From contig JAQGEQ010000071.1 in NCBI GenBank assembly GCA_034620365.1, positions 2,976,001 to 3,040,000 of the forward strand: DNA of 64,000 bases, in the 5' to 3' direction. This DNA comes from Pegea sp. RAD2-039. Taxonomy: Eukaryota; Chordata; Thaliacea; Salpida; Salpidae. Of the stretch, positions 13,176-24,558 are shown piece after piece (the stretch's first letter is position 1; every line of letters begins with the position of its first letter). The notes under the pieces are model-generated. The model had not been told where the DNA came from and searched no databases. It saw nothing but the letters and a program-made list of their open reading frames with translations. The position numbers were made by a program, and so were the translations under genes.

Positions 13176-14527
13176 TTTCGCTAGGTGGCGCAAACAAGTT
13201 TTGTTTAGAGCTGGTGATGGTGTCGCAAACCTGATGCAAATTTATAATCAACATTTCTATTATTTATGATTTTTGTTGAAATTTTCTGAATGTTTGCTGA
13301 TTGGCGGTCTGTACAATGATAGTCTAAATTTCTAATAGAACCTATTCAATAAATAAATCAAAATTCTTTTCTTGATGTTGTCTCCAAAATTTTTTTTCCG
13401 AGACTTTAAAATTTAGCAATTTACCAAAAAAAATCAGCTTACTTTTAAGTTAGAGCATTTCAAATTCTGAAATCTGATCTAGATAACTAATTATAATTAT
13501 TCAAAAGGAAATTAAATATAGTATTACAGATGAAGCAAAGTTTGTTGAAGATGATTTATATCTGTGGAAATATTTTTATAATAATCACTTAAGTCTTAGG
13601 GAGATAGACCAAGCTTCTAATTAAAAACCTTTTCAGTTTATTTTTGAAGTTGTAAAAATATATCTGTAAAAAGGTTCTCTAAAAGTAGTATTTGTATTAA
13701 TACTAAAGCTATACAAAAGGCACAATTGTTTTTGTTGCTTCCTATTTCAATTTGATCAATGATTTGTTTAAACGCATTTAGTAAAAAAAGATTTTTAACA
13801 CCAAAAGAAAGAAGAAAAAATGAACAGCAGTCGCTTATACAACATAATTTCATGTTAAGCAAGCTGTTTGCAGAACTTTATTAAAACATTACTTTCTTGT
13901 TAAACTAATGTTGAGTTACTATACCAATAAAAATAAGTTGTATATTTATTTAGCTGAGATTAGTAGAGGTTAGTACCTAAAAAGTAATTTGGTGATAAAA
14001 GATGACGTCATGCCACAAAAAAGTACAAACAATGAAGTTTAGAATAGTAGATTTTGTTTTCCTTGAAGTTAAAATGTTGTTTTATTTATCAAACTAATGG
14101 GTATATTGTTTAATCAATTTCCTCGTTTGTGAGTTTTCTACAAATCGATTCATTCGGCCGGAAAAAATTTTCCTGTATATTAGCCAATAGTGCTTTAGAA
14201 ATTATTCAAATAGTTTTACTTGTCAGAGAATGTTTTAAAATAAATTATTATAAATTTAGAAAATGGCACAAAGAGTAAATTAGATGACTGAAGTTTAGGG
14301 GTCTTGCTAGTCTCATTGATTATTTTTGTTCTAATCTAAATAGAAAAAGCATAATCAATTTACCTAAAAAAGTTTATCAAGTTTATCCTAAAGAAGTTTC
14401 TCAAGCTTATCCTAAATTACTTAATAAAAGGTAGATATGAAGAAACTGTCGAGCAATTAAACTTTTTTTTCACAAAAATTTTGAATATTTTAAAACTTTT
14501 TTTTCTTTTAAGGAGGAATTTTTAGTT
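13176..14527. other. Intergenic region upstream of SLC26
   Basis: No gene seen. It carries a palindromic CRE-like ATGACGTCAT at 14002-14011, about 520 nt upstream of the SLC26 start codon. Just after the thioredoxin gene, GCTAGGTGGCGCAAAC (13180s) resembles GCTAGGTGCCGCAAATC in that gene's long intron, suggesting a small shared repeat. Confidence 0.55.
14002..14011. promoter_or_regulatory. CRE-like palindrome ATGACGTCAT
   Basis: A perfect 10-nt palindrome containing the CREB/ATF core TGACGTCA, in the upstream region of the SLC26 gene. Its role is inferred only from the motif. Confidence 0.3.
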
Positions 14528-17500
14528 ATGGAAGAAGCAAAGTAAGCGAAAAATTTTATCAAAGTTTTTTTCTAGTATGTACAAAAAATTGTACAAAAAT
14601 TAAGAGTGTTATGTAGAACCATAGAACCTTTTTCGGCTCACTTATTTAGATTTATATAAAATTTATGTGGTTGTTCTATGAAATTGTTAACTTTATTAAA
14701 TTTCTGTCTTCAGTTGAATGATTACTTTTTAATATTTGAATAACAATTTCTGCTATAATGTAAAAATCGATTTTCAGCTTTGAAAATATTATTCTCGTCA
14801 ACCTTAGGACACTTTGATGAAGAAGAAAATAATCGAAACAAAATCTTGATTATAAAATATAAAAGTTCATAAAAATGAAAAAAATTTATTTATGTCGATT
14901 AATCTCCGTCAGAACTAAACTTCGAACTTTGTTAAATTGAGAATGAAAATATTATTCTATTTTTACAGCTCTCATGTTGATAGAAGTCTCTATGTCATTA
15001 GACGACCAACTCACTCTACAAACCAGCTTGATTCTCAGTTAGAAAAAATTGAAAAACCAAAAAAGACAATAAAAGATTATGCAAACTCTTGTGCAAAATC
15101 GTGTACTATAAAGCGAATACGAAGCGCGTTTATTGGTTGTTTTCCTTTTTTAAACTGGTTAAAAGCTTATAATGTGAAAGAATGGCTTCTTGGTGATTTG
15201 ATTTCTGGCATTACAGTAGGAATCGTTCATATACCTCAAAGTAAGTGGGTCCAAACAAATAATTAGTAAACTTAGTTTAATTTAGTAATAATTATCTTAT
15301 TTGGATTTGAAGGTATGGCATTCTCCCTGTTAACTGGTTTAGCACCTGTCTTTGGTCTGTACACTTCTTTTTTTCCTGTCCTTGTTTACACTTTGATGGG
15401 AACTTCTCGTCATATTTCGATTGGTAGTTTTGCTGTTACTAGTTTATTAACTAGAAGTGCAGTAGTTAGGATAGTTCCAGAAGCAAATAGGGTAAAAAAT
15501 TAATGTTTACTTCGTTAAATATTTAAATTTTTTTTGCCAAATCATTTCTTGTTGATTCATTTCTATTATACAACACTTTTTTAACACCTAGATACCAAGC
15601 AACATCACGAATTCGTCAATGTTTGGCTTTGACGAGTTTGAAGCTAAACGAGCTTTAGTTGCATCAGCTGTTGCCTTCCTAACAGGAATTTTTCAGGTAG
15701 AAATAATTCTTTATATAAAATTTCGTGAACATATTTCCAACTGCAGTTAATCCTTGGCATGTTTCATTTGGGATTCATTATTTCTTTTCTTTCCTCTCCA
15801 ATCATAAAAGCCTTGACAACAGGAGCAGCTATCTTTGTTGTGACTTCACAGGTACCAAACTGTCTTGGAGTGGTTGCTGCTCAAACTAGCGGATTTGGAA
15901 TCATCGTCCGGGTAACTGTTATAGAATAAATATTTTAATTGTAGAACAACTTTTTTATTTACGTTTTACAACTTAATTAGTTACTTAACTCATATCAAAT
16001 TCATACTCCTTATCACCAGCAATGGATAGAAATATTTCGAGTTATAGGAGATAGTAACCTAGCAACAGTTATTATATCAATCATTTGTATAATTGTATTG
16101 ATTATTGGAAGACATATCAATCTAAAATATAAGTAAGTTATAAAATTTGCTACAAACAATAAGTTTAACAAAATATAAAATTTGTAGAAATAAATTAAAG
16201 GTTCCAATTCCAACCGAAGTAGGGGTTGTGGTAGTTGCGATTCTCGCTTCTCAGTTTGGAGAATTCAACAAAAACTTTAAAGTGGGAATAGTTGGTAATA
16301 TACCAACAGGGTGAGAAGTTGATAACTTGAATAAATAACATTTTATGAGACTTTAATAACACTTTTGACTGCTTATAAATATGTATAAAGTAATCCTCAA
16401 CAATTTACAATCGATTGAAAGATGTTTGTTGCCGTCTTTAGGTTTCCTAAACCTACAATCCCTGATCTAGATGCCCTTTCTGATGTTATAGGGGACTCTA
16501 TTTCAATCGCTATAGTTGGTTTAGTAATTAACATTTCACTTGCAAAAATGTATGGAGTTCGATTTGATTATGAAATTGAAGCAAACCAGGTAAAAATAAA
16601 TCAACAAAAAAATTGAAGCATAATTTGTTCTTAGCTTTGTTATGAAGACTTACTTGATTCGATAAATATTTTTTGTAATAGGAAATGATTGCTTACGGAT
16701 TCTCCAACTTTATTCCTTCTTTTTTCTTCTGTTTTCCATCTGCAGCAGCCTTAGCTCGCTGTGAGATTCAAGTAAATACAGGAGGCAAAACACAAGTCAG
16801 TCAATAAGTTTATAGTCGAGCTAAATTTGAGCAGCATTTTTGTGACTAGATGGTTGGAGTAATAACTGTAATAGTAATTTTGGCGACAATTCTTGGGATT
16901 GGACCATACTTTGAGCCTTTGCCTAGGTCTGTACTAGGCTCTATTATTATAGTTGGTTTGGTTGGGATCTTGGCTCAACTAGGAACAGTGCGGGAGTTAT
17001 ATCAAAAATCTAAATTTGATTTTGTAAGGGATATAAATTATTATGTGTAACACATAAGTAAATGTTGTTTATTTAAAAAACTGAAATTGATTTTGATCTT
17101 TTTATGACAATTAAAACTGGTGGGTGAAAAAGTATCTTGAATTGTTCAACAAAAGTTTAAATGGTGTCGACTGTTTCCTGGTTCTAGTTTAAAGTTTGAG
17201 ATAAAAATGAAAATTGCTTTCTTTGCAGCTGATTTGGTTTACGACCTTCTTCAGTATAATGCTCTTTGGAATCAGTGTTGGTCTACTAATTGGAGTAGTT
17301 TTTGGTTTACTAATTGTAATTCTAAGAACTCAACGACCAACTTGCGAACAACTTGGAAGTATCCTAAATTCCGATATTTACCGAAGTTTTGACAGATATA
17401 AATCGGTATTAAAGATTTTCAAAATTAAAAACTTGTAGAAATTACTTCTTAACTTATTTATTAAATTTGAAGGTTGAACTGCATAATGCTATCAAAATTT

Positions 17501-18691
17501 TCAAATTCAATTCTATTTTATACTATGCTAACATAGACTACTTCTTACAAAGCCTAATGAAAGCCACAGGAATAAACCCAGGTGACAACCATATTCAACA
17601 TTTAATGATCTTTCCATTTAAAACATTTAAATTTTCCTAATTTGATAATAAATACTTTCAGATAAAAAATCGCCAACTAACCAAGCCGAACCGAACATTT
17701 CATGTACTAATACTACAAAGTAATTTATCTTTTTCTATGTGTATTTTAGTTTAAAAATTATTTAAAAGCACATAAGTTTTCTCTGGTCTTTAAAATAATG
17801 TAAATAATTTATTTATATAAATTTTATTTAGCTAATCTTAAATAGTGCTTAAATTATTTTAGATTTGTTTGTGAAAGCAATATCAAAAATGAAAAACAAA
17901 TAACCATAGAAGATTTTGAACAAATTCAGTTTGTCATTATTGATTGTTCAACTTTTATTTATCTTGATTTGCCTGCCTTGGAGATGCTTAAAACAGTAAA
18001 TATTAAAATGATATAAGTGTAGTTAAATTACAGCAGTAAAATTTTATACTTTAGTGTTTTTATTGCTCAACTAATTTCAATTTATACTTAATACATTAAA
18101 CTCTATTTGAAACATAATTTTTTTATAGTTATGTACAAAATACAAGAAGATTGGGATTCAATTAATTTTAGTCAACGTTCATTGTAAGTGAAACTACTCA
18201 AAAAATTGTGATGTAAATTTGCAAGAATTAGTATCATTATCTGTAAAACATATAATCTTCTGGTAACATGATGAGATCTTTCATATATGACTATAGTTTG
18301 AATTTAACGTAAAGTAGAACAAGTAAAGAAGAATGATTTTTTAGTTATACCACTTTGAGCGTGAAAATTTTTGGCCGCAAATACTAAAAAAAAACTTGCA
18401 TTAAAAAAGATACATAGTAACAATTTTCCTTTATGTAAGTTGAAATCACAACTTCAAAAATTCGTTCTTCGAACAGATGAAGTTAGAGACGACTTAAAGA
18501 AAAATGGATTTTACGATACTGCCGGTGAAGACGGAGAATTTTTAACCATTCATGATGCTGTTTTATTTTGTCAAAAAATTTTGACTACTCAAGTAAGATT
18601 TAAATAACTTTTAAATCTAATCGGAAATCAACTTTATGCAATTTTGTAATAGGAAATGGAAAACTTTGAGGGTCAAGTTTCAAAGTTGTAA
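14528..18691 (+). CDS. SLC26-family anion transporter with STAS domain
   Basis: A multi-pass plasma-membrane exchanger of the SulP/SLC26 family (sulfate, chloride, bicarbonate, oxalate). Seventeen exons (14528..14541, 14969..15240, 15313..15491, 15592..15696, 15747..15911, 16020..16132, 16188..16310, 16442..16589, 16682..16795, 16850..17023, 17229..17405, 17473..17581, 17662..17719, 17863..17995, 18129..18183, 18477..18592, 18653..18691) join in frame to 697 residues. The N-terminal tail leads into GDLISGITVGIVHIPQSMAF and GLYTSFFPVLVYTLMGTSRH, the SLC26 signature. FSNFIPSFFFCFPSAAALAR and the late membrane segments follow. From about residue 529 comes the cytoplasmic STAS domain, with IDCSTFIYLDLPALEML as its core and a variable loop between STAS strands. 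The first exon encodes only four codons plus two bases, so the start is the least certain part. Substrate specificity cannot be assigned. Confidence 0.92.
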
Positions 18692-20075
18692 TAAATCTTG
18701 AAAACAAGAAGCTTCTTAATGAAAATTAGCAAAACTTCATAAACCGAAAATTTTGATTTTTTACAAAATGACTTTTCGAATTATTCAAATGATTTATTCT
18801 GAAAAATGTAAATATTTTGAATAAAACTTAAATCTCCATTAACTTTTATAAGGTTAAATTTTCGAATTGTATAAACAATAAAGACTGAATACATTTTATT
18901 GCTTTTGATTAAATTCAGTTGTATATCTTTATATATTATCAAATTATGGCTCAAATAAATCAAATCTTATTCTAGAAATCGAGAGAAAATCGTTAAATGT
19001 GTACAAACCTAGATAATTATAAGAATATATATTTAAAATATATAAGATGTACAAATTTTCTCTTGTAAAAATCCTAGTAGAAAAAATTTCAGTCTTCCCA
19101 GGTAAGTTAACTTTAATAGATTTTATTTTTATAGATATAAAAGATCCATATATTAATACAGCTCAATGACTGATTATTTTAATTCTAGGTTCTAAAATCT
19201 TACCTTAAATGATAAGGTAGCATAAATTATTTTTCAAATCAAATTTACGAAACATTTTTTCATTTATAACTTATTTACAGTTAATACATCGCAAGGTATA
19301 ATAATAATAAATATACTTCATCAACTATTAGTAGAAAAAATAGTAAACTTCAATCAGTTAGCTAAATTTCCAGATAATCATTAATTAATTTTCAGGTACT
19401 TATGGGTCGTATTTGTCTGTTTTGATCTTTTGTTTGTTTAATAGAATATTTTTATGTAATAGGGTCTTTATCACAAATTGTTAAATAAATTGTAGCTTTG
19501 TTTTATTAAAGTAAAGTCAGTTATAAAATCAACCTAAAATTTTGAATATTTGAAAACTTTATTCGATCAAATGAAAACTTTAGAAAATATAATTTTAAAA
19601 TTATAAGCACAAAGTATAAGCTAGAAAGCATCTAGAAAAGAGAGTTCTTGTTTATTGCTAAAAAACAACCACTTGTAAAGTTTTTTATGATAAATGGTTT
19701 AATATAGTTTATCTAAAATAATTAAACTGCTAAAGATATAAGTTATAATAGTAAATATTAAAAAGGGTAAATGTTTTGCAACAAACTGCTCAGAGGCTGG
19801 TAAATCCTAGCAACCAGACAAAGCTTTGTTTTTATAAATGTATTACTGAAACTGGCCAGGAACTTTAACGAATAAAAACTTGCTAAATCGACAAAATCAG
19901 CTTTTTTTAAACTATAAAAGCTACATCTGCCTGATTCGAATCAGTTTTCCATTCTATATATCATAGTTTGTATGACGATGTTAAACAGAAACATTTACTG
20001 ATTTAAATGAAATATTCTAAACAAGTTTTAAGTCATCTGATAATACACACAAGTTAAGAAGCAATTATTTATTTT
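18692..20075. other. Convergent intergenic region
   Basis: Lies between the 3' ends of SLC26 (+) and the C-type lectin (-). AT-rich; no gene or clear repeat seen. Confidence 0.55.
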
Positions 20076-21874
20076 TTAGCTGCTTTTTTCTATAATTATA
20101 TGTCTTCCATGAATTGATTTACTGATTTTTTGGCAGTGGCGGTTTTCTTTTTTACATCTTGGTAATTGTTTTTTTTTACAACATAATCTTCCTTTCTGGT
20201 TTTTTGTGAAATTCTTTCTGTTTTTGGACTTTCTCCTGAGAAACTCACAGTTAATGTATACCAAACATTATTCACTTTGCAACAAAACTTAAGGCATACA
20301 ATTACAATAACCTGGTATAGCAGCAACAAGCAAGAAGCAATATAATTACAACTCCAATTGCTGGTAGCACAATTAAAAGTATGTTTTTTAGGGATAGAAT
20401 AATTTTTCGTCCTGTTCTTACTTCAGAAACTGTTTTTTTAAACTTTGAAGTATTCGTTTTTTGTGTTGAAACTATCACAGTTTCTTTTGTTAAATAATTG
20501 GTATCAAAATAAATAATTAAATAGTAAATAAACTAAAGTTTATAGCAATAACTAAAATAATTTCATCATCTCTTTTTAATTTAATAATAATAAATATAAA
20601 ATAATTTTTGCATTTTAACCATAGTGATTACTTAATTACTCTTTCTGTGATAACTTCTATTTGTACTTACTACTCTGACATATAAAATTTCTGAGCTTAG
20701 AGCACGGTTGATTATCCCATTTTCCAAAGTAACCTGCGTCATCTATAGCTTTATCCGCAGCAATTATTCCAACACACTTTTCATCATCAACTTCTGCAGG
20801 CTCATCCACCATCCAATTTGGATTTAAATGACCCTTTTCAAGATAAGTATAATCTGACCATCTCCAAGAACCATTATCAGCTCTAAACAAACCAATCCAA
20901 AATACCATCTCAAATGGATCTTCAACATATAATTTATACTCTAATAATTGTTTTTTAATAAATTTGGTGATTTTAACTGATTTTAATTGTGCAAGAATTA
21001 AACCATTATCATGACAAGTAGATATTGCACCATTCAAACTTCTCCATTCATTTCTATGAAAAGTGTAAGTGATGCCATCAAAGTTTCTTATTTTTGAATA
21101 AGCCAAACCTGAAAAGCAAAGTCATTTTTGATACATCTTATATCATCTAAATTCTAACTACGTTAAAAATTATTTATATAAACTTCTAGAGTTTTTAAAA
21201 GATAATCTTTCAAATGTAAACCTATAATAAATGCAAATTAACACTTCATTGGAAGTATAAGGGTTTTATATGTTATTTGGTATTTTTTAATTGTTTACGA
21301 AAATGTATATTACTACAGTTTAATTTAAGCTAATAAATTGTAAAAGTTGATTATTTGTCTTTTGCCTGAGCTTCACAAGCTGAAGCAGTAGAGGTAAAGA
21401 AGTTAACAGACCTTCCTTCCTATATGCGTATGGGATTTAATTATAGTGGAGAGAAGTGTGCGCTTAATTACCCCCACTCATGATATTCGTTGCTCGGTGA
21501 CAAGGCCCAGTGACATCGAGGTCAAGGGATTTCTTTCTGCGTTTACTTCCATCGGTTTGTTTCTACAGAAGCAACCACAAGGCAATGCCACTGTTCATTT
21601 ATAGTTTTGGGAATACATGATTACATACCCACATATATAGCTAACATTTTGACTTTTATGTAACACATAAAAACCATTACAATTTATAACCATAAAACAT
21701 AATATACCTTTATATACCTTATACTATTTTAAGATTATAATTCTAAAATGTCAAATTAAGACATCTTTTTGTTGATTGAAATTAATTTTGTTAAAAGACA
21801 TAAATTTACTTACTAAATTGGCAGTAAGAACATACATGAAAAATCAACAGACAGTTTACAATAAAAATCTTCAT
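20076..21874 (-). CDS. C-type lectin domain protein, type I membrane
   Basis: A single-pass surface lectin-like receptor. Exons 21874..21814, 21108..20671, 20483..20312 and 20235..20076 join in frame to 276 residues. Exon 1 encodes a signal peptide (MKIFIVNCLLIFHVCSYC). Exon 2 is the whole C-type lectin domain, with VFWIGLFR, GSWRWSDYTYL and four cysteines placed for two disulfides (STC, EKC, QPC, FIC). The sugar-binding motif is DEPAE rather than canonical EPN or QPD, and the second site is WDNQPC instead of WND, so calcium-dependent sugar binding is uncertain. Exon 3 has a membrane segment (NILLIVLPAIGVVIILLLAC, about residues 199-221). Exon 4 gives a very basic, Lys/Arg-rich cytoplasmic tail. 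The last exon was chosen by phase; another frame of the same DNA is also open, so the tail sequence is the weakest part. Confidence 0.82.
21360..21620. repeat. GC-rich island inside lectin intron 1, SINE-like
   Basis: About 240 nt of markedly higher GC than its surroundings, inside the 705-nt first intron of the lectin gene. On the - strand GACCTCGATGTC resembles a pol III box B and TGGCATTGCCTTGTGG a degraded box A, which suggests an old tRNA-derived element. It does not match the other SINE copies in this window. No coding frame. Confidence 0.3.
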
Positions 21875-22952
21875 GATGATTATTAACTTTTATTCTATCA
21901 TATGCTCGGGATCTACGAAAGCAAGTATAAATCACAAAACGCAACTTAATCAATAATAATTTAGATACTATCCTATACCGAAAATGTCACAACTAAATTG
22001 CAAAGAAAATTAAATACTTTAACGCTTATTAACATTTCGTATGCTGTACTGGGAACTCTTTATTTTTTTCTTTAATTATTGCTTTACAACTTTTGTTATA
22101 ACTGTTGTTAGTAGATACTAAGTTAAGATTTTAGATAATTATCTATAGGTAAAATGGTCGCTGTAAATTTTGGAAATTAAAAACTGAAATTTAGGAAGAA
22201 AAAATAACTATAGTTCAAGAATATTTCGTTCATATTTTTATTTTGATTGCTTCGTTTTACATTTATACGATTTAACGCAAACTAGATAAAAATTATTATA
22301 TTTGTTTTAATGTAGCAGACTTGTTTATTACTTAAATCTTGAATAGTCACTTTTGATAAGTAAAAACTTCATGCACAACTGTAAGAATTTAGATAATAAA
22401 AGATATGTCAAAACAACTATAAATCTAAATTTTTTCTAAAATAACTATAAATAATCTTTTATCAGTCGTCCAAAAAAGTTTTCACAAAATAGCCTAATCA
22501 GAATATTTTTCAAACTGTTTAAATTATGTGTATGCCATTATAATGAACTTATAAAAGAATACACCGTAGTACTTAATCCTGTTTACCAAAAGGATTTAAA
22601 AAAGATTTCCTGCTTTCATTGATTAATTATTTATTACTATACGGCAGGTTTAAAATCATATGAAGTAGTTTTAAGTAAAACAGACATTCGAATTAAACTA
22701 TCGAGTCAAACTGGTAAAACCTCATGAAATGTTTCACCAGAGCTATCTCACAAATTTTTGATCATTTTATTTGTAAAACTTGAGAAATTTTAAAATACAA
22801 GTTTATTATTACTGAAAGTTATTTTATACTGCTTCTATGTGAAACTTTCTGGTTGCCACGGACACTACGCACAGGTTTCCTAGCTTTCTTTATTTATAAA
22901 TTTATCGATAAAATGCAGATAAGTGGTTTTTCAGGATTTTTGTACAAAAGTG
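21875..22952. other. Divergent promoter region, lectin (-) and SPATA4 (+)
   Basis: Non-coding, AT-rich. The only distinct element is the X-box-like site near its right end. Confidence 0.5.
22852..22865 (+). promoter_or_regulatory. Candidate RFX X-box upstream of SPATA4
   Basis: GTTGCCACGGACAC matches 11 of 14 positions of the symmetric X-box GTTGCCATGGCAAC. It ends 87 nt before the SPATA4 ATG. RFX factors drive ciliary genes through such sites, and SPATA4 is a sperm/cilium-type protein, so the placement makes sense. Confidence 0.4.
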
Positions 22953-24467
22953 ATGTTGCCTGAGAATTCTTTTGGTGTCATAAAACAGTCTTCTTTACCA
23001 AGAGATGTTTTTAAATGGCTTCAAAGTCTTAGTCTGAGTTCTCCAATCAAAAATGTCAAAAGGTTTGTCAAATTGATTTTAGAGATTTAGTTAATTTTTA
23101 TCTCTTTAAAATCATTAAAGAAATAATCTAGAAATAAACTTTTTTTGTCATTTTTTACAGGGATTTTTCTAATGGAAAATTAATTGGAGAAATCATTCAT
23201 TCTTATTACCCATTAGATCTTTTTCCTTATTCTTTAACTAACGGTTTATCTTATACTACCAAGATCAGAAATTGGATAGAAATTCGTGAAGTATTTATCT
23301 GTTTTAAATGTTTAAGTTTTACTAATTAAAGAATGTTTCAGTTTTTTAGAAAATTTAAGTTTGATGTTCCAATCCAGCTCATTCATGGAACAATTCATTG
23401 TCAAAATGGTGCTGCTGAATTACTAATAAAGTTTTTATACTCAATTCTTACTAATAAGAAGTCAGTTTTATCTAGAGTATTATTTTTTTAATGTTTTGAA
23501 GCAAATTAAAGATGTAAATTTAGTTATGAATCTTTTTTAACTTATATGTCAGTTTAAACATTTATCTACATTATTTCTTTAATAATTTGATGGTTTGATT
23601 TTGAAGAGTGGATTTAAACATCTCTAGTAAAGACAACTTCACATTTGATGATCAAAATTATCAAGTAGTTTTTCATACTTTTACTACTATCACTTTTTAC
23701 CAATTTATACCAAATAATTTCTTAATACTTTTATAAATTTTTTTAATATTTTTATAAATAAATTAACTTTTTTAATGCTTTATTTCTAAATTGGATTTTT
23801 TAGGTTGTAGGTAATCTTATATAAAAACCTTTAAACATTTTCCATACATAAATGAATGCATATATTATTAAATTTTATCTATAAATCTTCAAATAAATTT
23901 CATTTAGAATTTTTCAGGAACAACTTCCGTTGCATGCCCGAGCAACAGCTACAATGGCAATTAAAACCAACATTCAGCTGACAGAGGATTCAGAGATGAA
24001 TGAATCTGAGAGGTTTCAAAAGGTGTGTCTAAATTACCTCATCATAATTATGCTAAAAACTCTTGAAAATTGATAAACTTCAGATAAATCAGATTCTCTA
24101 CAATCATTACAATCATCGATGTGAAGATAGAGCAAATAACAGAAAGAGATTTGGAATTGTGAAATCACTGGGTGAAAAAGCGATAAGAAGACTTCCAGGG
24201 AATGATTCTCCACAAGCAGATGAATATGGGAACAAATTTGAAAATATTCAACACAAAAGAGAAAGAAGTTTGTTGGATTTGATTCAGTTAGTTGCTCTTT
24301 TACAATTAGCAATTTTTGTTGCAGATTTTTCTGCAGTTCATCGTGATTGTCACAAGAGTGAAGAAAATGAGTTAGAAGTTCTACAGAATGATCGATCTCT
24401 GCAGATGTCGATCAAGGCAATCAACAACATCCACACAATTCAAACTCCTACACACTTTTTGAAATAA
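22953..24467 (+). CDS. SPATA4: Spermatogenesis-associated protein 4 (CH-like domain)
   Basis: A calponin-homology-like (CLAMP/SPEF1-type) protein linked to sperm and ciliary axonemes in animals. Exons 22953..23062, 23161..23290, 23342..23460, 23607..23664, 23918..24022 and 24084..24467 join in frame to 301 residues, nearly the length of human SPATA4 (305). The CH_2-type domain covers about residues 16-120, with LPRDVFKWLQSLSLS, RDFSNGKLIGEI, YYPLDLFPYSLTNG and ELIHGTIHC-like IQLIHGTIHCQNG. The following region (LPLHARATATMAIKTNIQL) also aligns with the family. The last exon is long and poorly conserved. The start is the first ATG in frame with the CH domain, 87 nt after a candidate X-box. It ends tail to tail with the CCDC138-like gene. 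Confidence 0.88.
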
Positions 24468-24558
24468 ATCCTTCACCAAATTCGTACAAAGCTAATTTGT
24501 ATTATATATCGAAAATAAAAGAATTAAATTGATTTAAATGGTTTGAATTTTCACAAAT

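Noticed and set aside
19770-19830. X-box-like ATCCTAGCAAC between the SLC26 and lectin 3' ends
   Set aside because: Not near any promoter; treated as chance.
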